The notes under the pieces: generated by a model
Databases searched by the model: none
What the model was told of the DNA's origin: nothing
What the model saw: the letters and a program-made list of their open reading frames with translations, nothing else
Translations under genes and position numbers: made by a program
Shown here: positions 1 to 61,669 of the stretch, piece by piece
Layout of the letters: the number at the start of each line of letters is the position of its first letter
Position numbering within the stretch: position 1 is the stretch's first letter
NCBI GenBank assembly: GCA_014155875.1
Contig: JACEFZ010028125.1
Coordinates: 216,001 to 280,000 of the forward strand
Length of the DNA stretch: 64,000 nt
Direction: 5' to 3'
From: Cepaea nemoralis
Taxonomy: Eukaryota > Mollusca > Gastropoda > Stylommatophora > Helicidae

Positions 1-675
1 TCAGAATCATAATCACTTTCTTTAAAGTCCGACTCATGACTGCTAATACAAAGTAACGCTTTTCACTGATATCTATAAAATGATTTGCATATCCTTTACA
101 GGACATCGCTGTCAACATCAGCATCTTTTAGCTGCATGTTGATTTCTTGGCAAGATTACGCTCAGCAGTTTGCCATTGCTTTCTGAGCAGCCGGCTCACA
201 TACCCCATAAGTTACATATCCAATACCGAACCACTGCTGATTCGCATCGTCGTCACGTTACTTACGAGAGTATACAAGATTACGGAGAAAAGTCGCTAAC
301 CTCTAAGCCAGGAAGCCGGCCACTGATATCTAGCTGCAATTAATAGTCAACCTCGTGGCCTTTAATGTCACTTAAATTGAGCCTAGCGAAATCTCTGCTA
401 TCACTTGAAGAATCGCCTAAATCCATTTTTTTAAACTAAGCGTAAACATCCCGAAAACCGTAAAAAAAAGTATGTAAAAGTCTGTTCAAATTCATAGTAG
501 GTGCCTACAAATGGAGGCCACGTTGTCAAGTTATCGGTGAAAGCGAAAGTAGCCGTCAGAAGTCTCAGAAAGCCAAGATGATATGTTTTTACAATGCATA
601 ATAGTATCGGCCGGTTTCAGACGATCTGCTTGTTTAAGCGATCGGCCGCAAATGGACATTTTGCCATGTAAAGAG
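1..675. mobile_element. Decayed copy of the piggyBac-type MITE, cut by the window edge and carrying a SINE
   Basis: The sequence matches the complete MITE at 2889-3577 over most of its length, with many substitutions. Shared blocks include 1-60, 333-430 and 480-660. The right terminal repeat is decayed (about 663-675) and is followed by TTAA at 676-679. A SINE interrupts it at 76-320. The left end lies outside the window. The match to the intact copy is direct; assignment to piggyBac type rests on that copy. Confidence 0.7.
76..320 (-). mobile_element. tRNA-derived SINE (family A, head type 1), full length with target duplication
   Basis: Flanked by a 12-bp duplication, CACTGATATCTA, at 64-75 and 321-332. 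On the minus strand it starts GCCGGCTTCC, has an A-box-like TGGCTTAGAGG and a degenerate B-box (GTGGTTCG), then a body shared with other copies (GCAATGGCAAACTGCTGAG), and ends near CAGGACATCGC read on the plus strand. Nearly the same head and body occur at 51514-51748. The MITE sequence resumes exactly on both sides, so this is a clean insertion. Confidence 0.85.
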
Positions 676-985
676 TTAATAAAAGCAAAGGTATTCCCAT
701 AGTAGATACTGCTGTTTGGGTGTCAAGTATTAGGCTTTCACATATTCTAGTCCATGACATATGGGGTGGGGTGGTCAGTTTCCATCCTCATCACTTTTCT
801 TTCCTAGATGATTTGCAGAAAACTTCTTCAGTTTGTTTGTTATTCATTTTTGCCAGACTGGGTCGACCTCAGAGCTCTACTGGGTGGAACAATTAACTCT
901 GCCTCTGCTGGCGACTGAACTCAAACAACTGTCTTGCCAGGCCAGGACACTAACTCCGACACCACTGCTGGTGACTGAACTCAAA
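676..985. other. No gene seen; short degenerate duplications
   Basis: No coding signal is convincing. Between 905 and 985 a motif reading ACTGAACTCAAAC occurs twice, and a block starting ACTCAAACAACTGTCTT (about 918-965) recurs at about 2321-2370 on the far side of the next element. That suggests the intervening DNA was inserted with, or later caught up in, a duplication of about 50 bp. Confidence 0.4.
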
Positions 986-2320
986 CCCTCCGCCGATGTG
1001 TCTCCACCTTGCCGTGGTGGGGGTGCTTGCGTGTCCCATCGACCCCATGTGATTGCCGATGGATGAAAAACTACATATCGGACAGCATATGGGATAGGGA
1101 CCAGACTAAGAGAGACACAACCTGCTGCTCTGCAGGTAAGACTGAGGTTAGCAGTCAAAATTTAAGCTCCGGCGCACGAAGCCACAATCTTGGTCCAGAT
1201 ACTTACACAAACGCCTCCACCGAAAAATGGAGGTGAGATACTGGGCACGCTACATGCCCAGTCCAGATACTTGTCCGAAGGCTCTCAGCTGGGGGATATG
1301 AGGGATCCCCGGATGAGAGGGCCTGGCCGTTTCTCGCTCACTGCTGTACGGAGGTAAGGTGCTGAGCCGGCAGCAAATGTAGCCTATCTCGTTAGCGAGT
1401 ACTAAAAGGTGGAAAAACACCTCGGTCGCACGTTCCGATAAAAGTCTTTAACCGTACTCATGGAGTGAGTGTAGTCAAAGGTGAAAAATTGCCTCGATGA
1501 CACGAAATGGAACGCCTGGCTTGCGAATCCATTACGTGGCAGACCAAAGGAAAAGCTTGCTGTGTGGAAGTCGACCAGCTGAGATGTTGGCGACATCACA
1601 ACAGTCTAACATGCCTCGACACCAGAGGAAGGCTAACCTCATTAACAAATGCCCGCCGGAAGCCGGAAGTGTCGTCCTACGGGTGGCAATCTAAAAATTG
1701 ACACTACGCAATTACGTCAGAGTGAAATGTCTCGTCCGAATGTCTCTCGTGCTAGGAACAGCTCTAACCACCTAGTTTCCGAATGCCGCTCTTGTTCGGA
1801 ACAGCTCTGACTAGGTAGTTTTCCGAATGTCTGTCGTGCCTGGAACAGCTCTGACGGGCGCAACGACAAGCACATGTCCGAAAACTTGCTGAGTGGATAG
1901 CGTCTGCAAACCTGTCTGGCTTGTGCGGGAATGGCCCGGGGCAAACGAAATGACCAATATATTGAAGTGAGGATTTAAAGCAGCCATGAGCAGGACGTGA
2001 CGATTCCCTCGGTAAGCCCAGAACCAGGGCGTTATGTGTCGGCCCTGCAACTATAGAAGCAACCTTGGATGGCGGAAAATGCTATGGACTGTCCCTGCCT
2101 TCCTTTGAGGGATGACCGTTGTCTTCGACCGTTCAACCTTGGCCAGCTGGGTTGTAGATGCCACACAAAAGTGAGAGTCTCCCAGGAATGCTACCTGGTC
2201 AAAAAAGCACGCTGAAGCCGGATGTGTTGGCCTACAGGTTTCGGCCCAAGGGCGCATAACAGACACACCGCAATCACATCTGAAAAAACACTCCGGATGA
2301 ATGAAAAGAAGAAGAAGAAG
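986..2320 (+). mobile_element. Unclassified element ending in a (GAA)n tail
   Basis: The 5' part holds a hairpin-forming sequence (CCACCTTGCCGTGGTGG, about 1005-1021) in a GC-rich leader. The 3' end reads ACTCCGGATGAATG followed by GAAGAAGAAG (about 2289-2320). The same 3' end with a (GAA)n tail occurs on the minus strand at 48239-48400. Flanking duplicated sequence (about 918-965 and 2321-2370) fits an insertion. Short ORFs here do not resemble any protein I recognise. A non-LTR element, possibly non-autonomous, is the likeliest reading. Confidence 0.5.
1700..1880. repeat. Degenerate tandem repeat, about 55-65 bp unit, three copies
   Basis: The block GGAACAGCTCT(A/G)AC preceded by (T/G)CCGAATGYC occurs three times in diverged tandem copies inside the element at 986-2320. 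Confidence 0.5.
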
Positions 2321-2334
2321 AACTCAAACAACTG

Positions 2335-2884
2335 TCTTAGCAGGCCAGCACACTAACTCCGACACCACCAAGGTTAGGTGAGAGTTTTATGAGACTGACT
2401 CTTCCTCACTACCTTTCCTTCAACTTAAGAACAAAGTCAGGCATCTCTTTCCCAACCCACTGCTTAGATCATATAGCCAGGCAAAGCAACACAGTTAGCT
2501 AAACTAGCAAGAACCTCACTACTGTCCTCCTCCTCCTCCTGTCCTTTATCCCACACCAGAGCATAGGCCCTCAAGCAAGTTTTGACCAGCAGTTCCACTT
2601 GTTGCTATCTCCCGCAGCCTCATGCGTGTCCTCCCTATATTTGTATCCACCTCTGCCTCTATTTTGTTTTCTCTTGAGTTCCAGAGAAAGGACTTTCTAG
2701 CTATAATATTAACAGGGTGTTCTCACTGTGTGTCTCTCCAGCACCAGCATCTTGTCCATGTCTCTTCTTGACTGAATGCAATCTGTCTTGTTCTCTCCGT
2801 AATCTTCATATTTGAGATTCCGTCATTCCATTTAGTCCTTCTATTCAGCACAGGCCAAACAGGTTTGTGTTAACATAAGAACAC
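2335..2884. other. No gene or repeat recognised
   Basis: AT-rich, low-information sequence with no ORF resembling Lgl or a transposon protein. The next Lgl exon after exon 13 was looked for here and not found. Confidence 0.4.
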
Positions 2885-2888
2885 TTAA

Positions 2889-3577
2889 CCCTTTACAGGG
2901 CAGACGCTTGTCCGTTTTGTAGCCCTGAACGGGCAAGATTTTTTCAGGTTCTGTAAAATTTCGGGTCGCGTTAGTAAAAACATCACAAATAAGGTGTTAG
3001 TCAACCGATTTTAGTTAAATAAACAACACAATGAAGGGAAAAGCATGCAGAATATGTTACTCACGTGATTGTCGGTAATCCATATATGAACACAAATATT
3101 TACGAAATACGGCATGTTGTTTGTGATTTTCCGTCACTTATACGGCAATTTACAAACATTTTCAGAATCATAATCACTTTCTTTAAAGTCCGACTCACGA
3201 CTGCTAATGCAAAGTAACGCTTTGCGGCTTTGCACTGATATCTAGCTCCGATTAATAATCAACTTTGTGCCCTTTAATGTCATTTAAATTGAACAGAGCG
3301 AAATCTCGGCTATCATTTGAAGAATCGCCGAAATCCATTTTGAAAAACAGCGTAAAAATCCCGAAAACTGTCAAAAAAAGTCTGTTCAAATTCATTGTAG
3401 CGCGTTTACTAATGGCAGCCACGTTGTCAAGCTATTGGCGAAAGTGAAAGTAGCCGTCAGAAGTGTCGGAAAGCTGAGAGATCGCGTTTTTACAATGCAT
3501 AATAGTATCGGCCGGAATCGGCCGCTACGCTCGTTTTAAGCGATCGGCCAGTAATGGCCGCTATGCCCTGTAAAGGG
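2889..3577. mobile_element. piggyBac-type MITE, intact ends
   Basis: Perfect 13-bp terminal inverted repeats: CCCTTTACAGGGC at 2889-2901 and GCCCTGTAAAGGG at 3565-3577. TTAA flanks each side (2885-2888 and 3578-3581). TTAA duplications with CCC-starting ends are characteristic of piggyBac transposons. No transposase ORF is present, so it is non-autonomous. A second diverged copy fills 1-675. Confidence 0.85.
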
Positions 3578-3587
3578 TTAATTAATG

Positions 3588-3765
3588 TTGTACTCTCCTA
3601 GTTACTAACTTCAGTTTCAGATAGTTAAAATGAGAACACTTAATTAATGTTGTATTGTCCATGTTACTAACTTCAGTTTCAGACAGTTAAAATTTGGACA
3701 CTTAAAGTTATACTGTCCTAGTTACTTTAACTTCAGTTTCAGACAGTCATTTGTCTACTCGTTAA
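3588..3765. repeat. Minisatellite, about 60-bp unit, three copies
   Basis: Repeated block: TTAATGTTGTA, then GTTACTAACTTCAG, then TTTCAGA(T/C)AGTTAAAAT. Copies differ by small substitutions and indels. Confidence 0.75.
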
Positions 3766-3774
3766 CCTGGACTC

Positions 3775-3965
3775 CCACGTCAACTCAGCCTAAAAAACTT
3801 GGTACCAGGAAATGTCTAGGCAAGTACAGGTGGTTGTGGCTTGCCCTACACTGACCACATCAGCCACCGGGTGCTGATTAGCCTATACACAAATTTGAGG
3901 CTAGTACCACATGCCCAATACACATAAAGGCCTGTAAAAGGGACCTTTACTTTTTTTTTTAACTT
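3775..3965 (+). mobile_element. SINE family B fragment (body only)
   Basis: Resembles, in the opposite direction, the body of the SINE at 35320-35600. Shared stretches are around CTTGGTACCAGGAAATG, GCTGATTAGCCTATACA and AAAGGGACCTTTA. The tRNA-like head is missing. Confidence 0.55.
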
Positions 3966-4500
3966 GATAAGTCAAAGTTCTTGTGTCCTGAATTTAACTG
4001 CTTTTATTTCAGGAAATAATAATAATCAAATAATCGTTTATTGTACATCGCATACAATATAAGAAATACCTATGCTCTGTTAATCACAAAGTACCCAACT
4101 TCGTCAATTTTTCAACCCCTATTAAATTGCAGCCATATAGTTAACAAAGCAAAGGCGTTTCACACATATAGTATTCAACGAAGAATAAACAATTACTCAA
4201 ATATGCTGAACCTCAGCCATTAGGTGACTAAAACTAGTGTTGTGCAGACAGGAAGACTTTATAGTGAATCTGCAATTACAATGCAGATAACAAATGCTTC
4301 ACATTCAACAGAATCAGTGACTGTGTGTGTTTTGCATTGCAGCCAAATTATGATCCATCTATTTACTTCAGATGGTATATAACCTTGAAAGTATTCACCT
4401 GACAAGATGCAGTGAAATATGCCACACAATAAATTGTGCAACCAACTGTTTATGCCTTCTTTGTTTAAACAAAGATATTGCACAAACATACCTGAAATCA
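3966..4500. other. No gene recognised
   Basis: AT-rich sequence, presumably Lgl intron 13, downstream in gene sense of exon 13. No exon-like conserved peptide was found on the minus strand. Confidence 0.4.
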
Positions 4501-4841
4501 CTAATATACCTGGTTTAAAACAAAGAAATTACTAATATACCTGGTTTAAAACAAAGAAATCACTAACATACCTGGTTTAAAACAAAGAAATCACTAATAT
4601 ACCTGGTTTAAAACAAAGAAATCACTAATATACCTGGTTTAAAACAAAGAAATCACTAATATACCTGGTTTAAAACAAAGAAATCACTAATATACCTGGT
4701 TTAAAACAAATAAATCACTAATATACCTGGTTTAAAACAAAGAAATTGCTAATATACCTGGTTTAAAACAAAGAAATTTCTAATACACATGGCTTAAAAC
4801 AAAGAAATCACTAATATACCTGATTTAAAACAAAACACAAA
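4501..4841. repeat. Minisatellite, 31-bp unit, about 11 copies
   Basis: Unit begins CTAATATACCTGG and continues TTTAAAACAAAGAAATCA. Copies are nearly identical except at the left and right ends. On the gene's sense strand each unit reads CCAG|GTATAT, a 5' splice-site-like string. It lies in intron 13, about 75 bp beyond the exon 13 donor. Confidence 0.95.
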
Positions 4842-4915
4842 AGCCATCTCTCATTCATTAGCTTCATAAATAAAAGTGAAACTTTGTTGCTACAAGTTAA
4901 AGATGGCTAACTCAC

Positions 4916-55288
<50,373 letters not shown>

Positions 55289-55315
55289 TTCGTCCTCAAT
55301 AGTGACTTATTTCAC

Positions 55316-56950
55316 CTGTCGTAGAAAGAAAAAGCGTGCTTTAACAACAGTGCCTAATTAACAGACTATTATAGATAATTAACCAACTACAATATTTCAA
55401 TTTTAAAATGTTCATGTACTGAGGTTTTTCCGCTTTCGCTTTGTACAATACAGTGATACAGTAAATAAATTAAATAGCGACAGAAATTAAACTCACAGGT
55501 ATCGATTGGCACTCACAGACGTAGAGAAAAGGTAAAGACTGTGTATATGTGATCTATAATATATGTGTAATATTGACGATATTGGGCTTGAATTTCAATC
55601 TGGAAATGCCCGAAGTCACTAACTAAAAAAAAAAACTAGGAAGACAAGGCGCAGCAGCATGAATGAGTCAGTCCTCAGTCTGACTTGAATTAGTCAACGA
55701 CAGTAGCCGGCCTAAATAGTGAAGATTCGTACAAAATAAATTTATAATAATTGCAGACAACAAGATCACTTGTCACAGAATTGATAAGGTTACAATGCGT
55801 CAAACGTTATTCTTGGAATGACAACAAACACGCCAGAAATCACACACACACACCCGCCGTCTGCTCCCTGTCACAAAGCCACCGTAACGTAGCCAGGCTG
55901 GCCAGGTTTTCTTCACAAGCCAACAAACGACAAAACAGTATCATTTCTCATGCAAACAAATTATTCTTAAATGATTTCACAAATGTTCTCTTAACAACAG
56001 ATTGTTACTAACAATCCAACAAACACCAAGAAAATATTATATATCAAGTAAACAACTGATTGTTAAAACATTTCATATAATTACTCTTAACAAACTAGCG
56101 ACACAAGAATATCAGTTAGAAAACTCTTGAGGCCACAAAGACAGCACAAAAATAAATTCGGGTGTATCATCCAATATCTACTCCCTCCTTCCGCTTCTAT
56201 GAGCGCCAATCAATAAGTTTCAATTTTGTTTGAGCTTGTGATGGGAATAATATTTCAACATGAATTTTAAATTGTGTAATTATATTCACACAACAGTTGA
56301 ATTGAGAAATAACATTGTATATAGAAAAGTTTAATGTACACCTAAACTTGAGCACATAAAATGTAAATTTCATAATTTAATTACCGAACATTCCTCTATC
56401 CATGAATGTTAGTAAAATTTCCTAAAAGTTTCTATTTGTGTATACAAATGCATCTTTCAAATTGAATTTTGATTTGTGCAGAATTAAACGTCAAACCGGC
56501 AGACTAGACGTAGACGCGTACAATTGTTTAGCCTGAATTCCAAGGGTGTGAATTACTGCCTTGTCCCTGTCGTTTTAAAACAAACCGGCTAATGTTATGC
56601 GTATAGTCTGCTGTATCTTGGAAATTATAAACAATTGTGTCGAATTTAATACATATTAATATATGCCATTGTATTTCAGAAATCATAGTGTGAATGATAC
56701 GCTGAACTATACTACTGGCGGAAGTTCCTAGTTTGAATGGTAACCCGGTCAGTACGGTAACTCCTTGATTCAGAAGAGAAGGGGGATGGTCGTGGTTGTA
56801 ATCTTGAGGTGTAGATTACGTGACAGTCTATCAATGTCCTTTGTTTGTAGTGCTCTTTTTCATGTAAATGATTTGGCTTATTAACTAGGATCGGTGTGTG
56901 TCTGGATTTCATTCAAACAGCCTCGCTTTCTTGAGGCGGGTAGTGGCGTG
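55316..56950. other. Upstream (5') region of lgl; first exon and promoter not located
   Basis: AT-rich with scattered CpG. No conserved promoter element is convincing. The polypyrimidine tract at 55316-55334 is the acceptor of the exon carrying the start codon. Confidence 0.4.
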
Positions 56951-56954
56951 TAAT

Positions 56955-57447
56955 CTACACGTTGGCCGTTGAAACAGAAGTACAGGCGCTGATTTTTGAC
57001 AATTGTTCCAGGGATGATATTGATAATGATATCATCAACACAGATGCTCAGATGGGTATGTTGTGCGACACGCCCAGCCAGTACAATGGCGGACTGGCCA
57101 GAGTGCCAACTTGTCCTATAGCAAGTGGATATTGTAGGCCCCTGTTGAAATGAGCCCTTAAAATATTAGACAAAATGTGTTTTTATTCCTGGCAACCAAA
57201 ATTTTTAGACCCAGTTAGCCACTGTTCTCAAGGCCCAGCACAGAGGAGCTTTTGCTGTGACCACGAGCAGTGTAATCATGGAGGTCATGTCAGTGACACA
57301 GGCAATGCCATAGATGGAGACACAAACGTTCACCCATGCATGTTTTCTCAGCGACTCCATGAGTATGATAACTTATCAGATAAGGAAGTTCGACAATCTC
57401 TGAGGAGGTGATGACTGACTCGGTTGTTTCATGTTTGTGCCAGGGCA
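56955..57447 (+). pseudogene. Decayed I-like LINE RNase H relic
   Basis: The frame around 56962 reads VETEVQALIFDN, then IINTDAQMG. Later, TQTFTHACFLSDSMSMI is recoverable with frame changes near 57310-57370. Compare VEAEVQALIFEN and TQTFTRACFLSDSMNMI in copy 1. It is an older copy with stops and frameshifts. Confidence 0.75.
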
Positions 57448-57760
57448 TGTTTAGTTTAGTTTAGTCAATGGATCAACATCACGGCACACGGCTGTAACCC
57501 ATAAGTGCTCCGTTCTCCTCCTAACTCAAACATGAGTCTGGATAATCTCAGCTCAGTGCACGAACTACGTAGTAGGGCCTACCGGCGAGGATCCTGAAAT
57601 AATATGGGTAGATTTTTAACTGAAAATTTTGCCCGGGCAGCGCCATTAGGCTACACTTTTTCGATTTCCAGCTGCTAAGGGATTTTTTACGCGTGCAACA
57701 ATACACACGGGCGTCCGATCTCACGTCCGATCTCGGCCGGACCGATGCAAATGAGGCTCT
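57447..57760 (-). mobile_element. Family D non-autonomous element, headless copy
   Basis: Matches 39338-39640: (TTTAG)n at 57447-57463, GGATCAACATCACGGCACAC, CCATAAGTGCTCCGTTCT and the GCACGAACTACGTAG module. A short duplication (CGATCTCACGTC) is near the right end. Confidence 0.72.
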
Positions 57761-57806
57761 AAGAAGGGATACTTCTTGTTTGCGGTGAATTAAAATTGAA
57801 GTACCT

Positions 57807-57916
57807 GGGGTTTTTTGAAAATATTGCCGTTCTAAGTTTTGTATTTACCTTTTATGTTGCATGAGGTCACATAGGGTAAATAGAAAACTTGGAACGGCAA
57901 TATTTTCAAAAACCCC
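57807..57916. repeat. Long near-perfect foldback hairpin
   Basis: Left arm 57807-57850 (GGGGTTTTTTGAAAATATTG, then CCGTTCTAAGTTTTG...) pairs with right arm 57873-57916 (...AAAACTTGGAACGGCAATAT, then TTTCAAAAACCCC). There is one bulged T, a few mismatches and a loop of about 22 nt. Confidence 0.9.
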
Positions 57917-57939
57917 ATAGTCATTAAAAATACACCCTA

Positions 57940-58110
57940 TAGCTGTGGAACTTGTAAAATGACAGTTAAATATTTGTTGCAGGAGTGTCCGACGTGTGCA
58001 GAACACAGAACAATATTTTGGCCTACGCCTGCTTAATTTGAGGACAAACTATATGGGAATGTCAACCAGCTCAAGTTGACTGATTTCTTTGGATGTATTC
58101 TGGATGTATT
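57940..58110 (+). pseudogene. LINE C-terminal knuckle relic
   Basis: Reads CGTCKMTVKYLLQECPTC, then AEHRTIFWPTPA and LYGNVNQLKLTDFF across stops. It resembles the CNCGIGKMTAKHLLQ segment near 41265. Confidence 0.65.
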
Positions 58111-58222
58111 ACTGACCTTTGGTGGTGTGAGAAGGACAGGCCGGATCCTATGAAAATCGAACGCAAGTGTGTCATCACTAGCCAGGTTTATCAGCCACCT
58201 GAGCCTAAACAATGAAATTAAA

Positions 58223-58460
58223 GTTAGTTGCATATCCTTTACATGACGTCGCAGTCAACACTGGGGTCTTTTTACTGTTATGATCTCTTGGCAAGTTTAC
58301 GTTCAGTAGTTTGCCGTTGCTTTCTGAACGACCGGTACCCATACCATTCCGTAAAAACCCAACGCAGGAGGTCTGTTGCCAAATCGCCCGCAGCTGTGTT
58401 TCGAACGCGGGTTGTGGAATTACGGAACTGCGTCCGTAACGCCTTCACCACGGAGTTCAC
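58223..58460 (-). mobile_element. tRNA-derived SINE (family A, head type 2)
   Basis: B-box-like GCGTTCGAAACACAG at about 58392-58406 on the minus strand. The body contains AGTAGTTTGCCGTTGC and CTTTACATGACGTCGC on plus. A possible short target duplication AATGAA flanks it (58211-58216 and 58461-58466). Confidence 0.8.
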
Positions 58461-58469
58461 AATGAAGTG

Positions 58470-59690
58470 ACTGGCACTTTGCTGTCTTGACAGACGAGTT
58501 TGTAAAATGGAGTTATACCTCTCCATAACACAAAGCCTGGGCTGAAGTTAGAGACCACGTATTGCCAATGAAGCATGATCCCTCTCTCGGCCTGCCTAGT
58601 TTACTCCACAGGAAAGGTAAAACCAATACGTCTGGAACAAGACAAGCTGCCGGATCAGCAAAGCAATAATCTAACTGTCCGCCTCTCAGAGCTTCGATCC
58701 TAGACCAGTTGCCGACCACGGCTTATGACCTAGTCTGCCCTGCCATTACATTTAGTCTTTAGGTTGCATTTCCTCGCACTAGGGTAAGGCTTGTACCCTC
58801 CCTCCACCCGAAGCCGTTGGCACAATGTGGGGTGGCGGGTTTGTTGAGCGCCGCCCAACATTTGGCGCTAACAGAAAGCAGGTAGTACCGTCTACAATGA
58901 AGTAGGGACAGAATATTTAGGTTATCTAAAAGACCATGCGTTGAAGTACACATGCTCCTTCAATAATACTCTGTTTCCACTGGGAGACAGGTTCGAATGC
59001 CATTGTGTCCACAACTTTCATAATGTACTTGTATATAGTCGAATGTGTCATGTAACAGCCACTGTTTTTCCCTGCTTCTCTGAGAGCCTATCAATAACTT
59101 TGAATGTCCTCGAAGATTCCGCGGCTATTCGACATTTTTACCTCATGCCCCGTCCCCTAGAGTGCAGACGACAATAAGATATCGCCATAATTAAAGTGCG
59201 CCCGCTGTTTGATTTCCCTGACCAAAGCTAATGCAGCGATCCAAAGCAATAGACGGGACTTCGCCGAGATGCCATTAGCGAAGATTATTTATGTTTCCCA
59301 GGAAGGCATTATTTTAAAACTAAAACCCACAGAAAGCTGCAAGAGTGTGCCGTATTCCTTTATCGATCCTTCGTTTATTACTGAGATCAGAGGAACATGA
59401 AATTCGATTATATTCATATTTTGTGAACACCATAAAACAAATCTGAATAATAAAGTATTGATGTGATTTTACAATGGCGAAGCTTTGACATATATTTAAA
59501 AATTACTGTGTGGAAAGTGAGAATACAGGTAATTATACATCAGACAGATACTTTTCACAGGGTAGTGAAGTGATATCAGATAATCCCACTTTCCCCACCA
59601 ACGTTGCTTCACATTTAACGATCTGGTACGAGGCTAGGTCATTCAACAGGCGTGTAGAGGCCGATCTTCGTCTCCGATGTGATGAAGATG
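58470..59690. other. No gene recognised
   Basis: Several short ORFs (for example 59209-59400) show no similarity that I can name. No repeat structure is obvious. Confidence 0.4.
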
Positions 59691-59699
59691 AACTAGAAA

Positions 59700-59960
59700 C
59701 TCATCATCATGTGTCATGCCGATAAACGTGAGCGGTCACTGCTGGCCATCTGACACAATCACCAGTCTGCGTGCTTGTCTCGATTATGTCATGTAACTAG
59801 GTCATCCAGGTATTTATTTTTCTGCCCTCCCCTTACTCTTTCCCCATCAGTTGTGCAGTTGTCACAATGTTTTCTAGTATATTCCCCCCAAAATGTGTGA
59901 CGGTGTAAGTCTAATTTCTCTAATCACATTACGGTTTTTACTACATCTCCAAGGGCGTCA
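59700..59960 (-). mobile_element. RTE-like LINE 3' fragment, diverged
   Basis: Plus-strand landmarks CATCATCATGTGTCATGCCG, then CGTGAGCGGTC, and later CCAGGTATTTATTTTTCTGC, match the reversed RTE 3' region. Confidence 0.78.
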
Positions 59961-60042
59961 TATTTCCCTATGATGATGCTAAATGATAACCACACAAGTT
60001 TTGCACAACCCGCACGGGAGCTCATTAATATGTTCGGAATCA

Positions 60043-60043
<1 letters not shown>

Positions 60044-60116
<73 letters not shown>
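60044..60116. repeat. (AT)n microsatellite followed by a pyrimidine-rich tract
   Basis: About 36 AT repeats, then a CT/CCTCC-rich low-complexity stretch to about 60330. Confidence 0.97.
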
Positions 60117-60122
<6 letters not shown>

Positions 60123-60371
60123 CCTCCTCTCTCTATCTCTAGCCCCTCTCTCTTCCTCTTGCCTCTCTCTCTCTCCCTAGCTCTCTCTCTTCCTCCCTTT
60201 CTCCCCCTCTTCCCACCTCTCTCTCCCCCCTCTCTTTTCGTCCCCCTCTTTCCGTCCCCCTCTCTCTCCCTCCTCCTCCCTCCTCCTCCATCCTCCTCCC
60301 CCTTCTCTCCCCCTCTCTCCCTCTCTCATGTATCAGGCCCTTGACAGAACGTCGCTCTCATCGCGCCACGT

Positions 60372-60945
60372 CTACAAGCCTCTAGATCTATGACCAGTTC
60401 TCCTGCTGCCCGCACCCTCATGCCCCAGGTGTCTGCAATGTCCTCTGTCCATCCTCTTGCTGGTCCACCCTTGTCCCTTCTGCCAGGAACCACTCCCCCG
60501 TCTCTGTTTTCTCCATGCCAGTGTGGCGTTCATTATGACCAGAGTCCGCGATTTCAAGCTGTTTATGGGCCAGATTTCTTCCATGTCCAGATCTTGGAGA
60601 ATTTCAGTATCGTTCCTCATATTCTTCTTCTTCTTCTTCTTCTTCTTCTTCTTCTTCTTCTTCTTCTTCTTCTTCTTCTTCTTCAGCATTCCGACCCATT
60701 GAGGTTCTTTGCTGCAGATACAATCCGTCTCCATTCGTCTCTCTGGTTAACCTTCTCTTGCCAGTCGATGATTCCAAGTGCTTGTAGGTCTGTATATATA
60801 TTATCTCTCCACCGTCTTCTTGGTCTACCTCGGGGTCTACGGTCATTTATTTCCTGAGTGTAAGCGAGTTTTGTTTCCCTACTATCTTTCATTCTTTCTA
60901 TATGCCCCAGCCATTGTAGTCTATTCCTCATCTTGGTCCGCGATA
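60372..60945 (-). pseudogene. LINE C-terminal fragments around a (GAA)n tail
   Basis: The minus-strand ORF ending near 60683 reads MRNRLQWLGHIERMKDSRET, then RRPRGRPRRRWRDNIYTDLQ and WRRIVSAAKNLNGSEC, a typical non-LTR C-terminus. A (GAA)n tract (60623-60682) follows directly. Beyond it, a second fragment (MEEIWPINSLKSR) is related to 27690-27990. So one LINE seems to have landed next to or inside another. Confidence 0.75.
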
Positions 60946-61005
60946 TTCTAAGAAAGAACTGTTATGTGCTTGCTTGTGTTCGCTGGCTGTGAACTCCAGC
61001 GTGAA

Positions 61006-61051
61006 GTCCTGTATGTCGGATGAAGATATCCTGTTGTCCAACATACAGGAC
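61006..61051. repeat. Small inverted repeat
   Basis: GTCCTGTATGT at 61006-61016 and ACATACAGGAC at 61041-61051, an 11-bp perfect stem with a 24-nt loop. Confidence 0.85.
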
Positions 61052-61665
61052 TTGAGGTTTGCGTGAGTATCCGTTGTCCCATGTCTGGCTTATTGGTGTA
61101 CAGACTGGTGGTTCCTTGCCGTGCAGGCAGACACTCTCCGACTTCGGAGGAATCAACGATCCTACTGACTTTAGCCAGGACCCCAAAGGGACCTGTTGCC
61201 CAGGACGCTCGGCGAGGACGCGTCAATAGGTCTTGGCCAGTATAGGACCCAGCCCTGATGCATTGGAAACACCTCTGCGTCCCAACTGTTCTATAACAAT
61301 TGGGCTTCAGAGTCCCGGTTTTCTTCGTTAGTGGTTGGGAAATGTAACAGACTCACATCCACATGCTGCCATAGGAAAGATATATGTCATCAAACACTAT
61401 ATTTCAACAAGTCTGCCGGGTTGTGCCATGGGTTCTTAACTGATTCAGCGCCAAACAAAATCTTGGTTTGGATCAAACAAATATGGATGGCGAATACGGT
61501 AAAGTGGAGATATGTCACAGTTATGACTTGAAAGTTGTTAATATGGAAGCAGACGTGTTGTAATGTAACACTATGACAACATTTCGGCGATACATAAGCA
61601 AATGCAGATAGTGAAGTTGCTTACGGCGATTAATCTTCCCATGTCACTTGATCAGGTAATACTGT
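61052..61665. other. No gene recognised
   Basis: A GC-moderate stretch (61060-61260) reads open on the minus strand (QTWDNGYSRKPQVLYVGQQD), but I recognise no family. Confidence 0.35.
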
Positions 61666-61669
61666 TTAG

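Noticed and set aside
59209..59400. 63-codon plus-strand ORF that looks protein-like
   Set aside because: No recognisable family, no splice context and no neighbouring conserved peptide; not reported as a gene.
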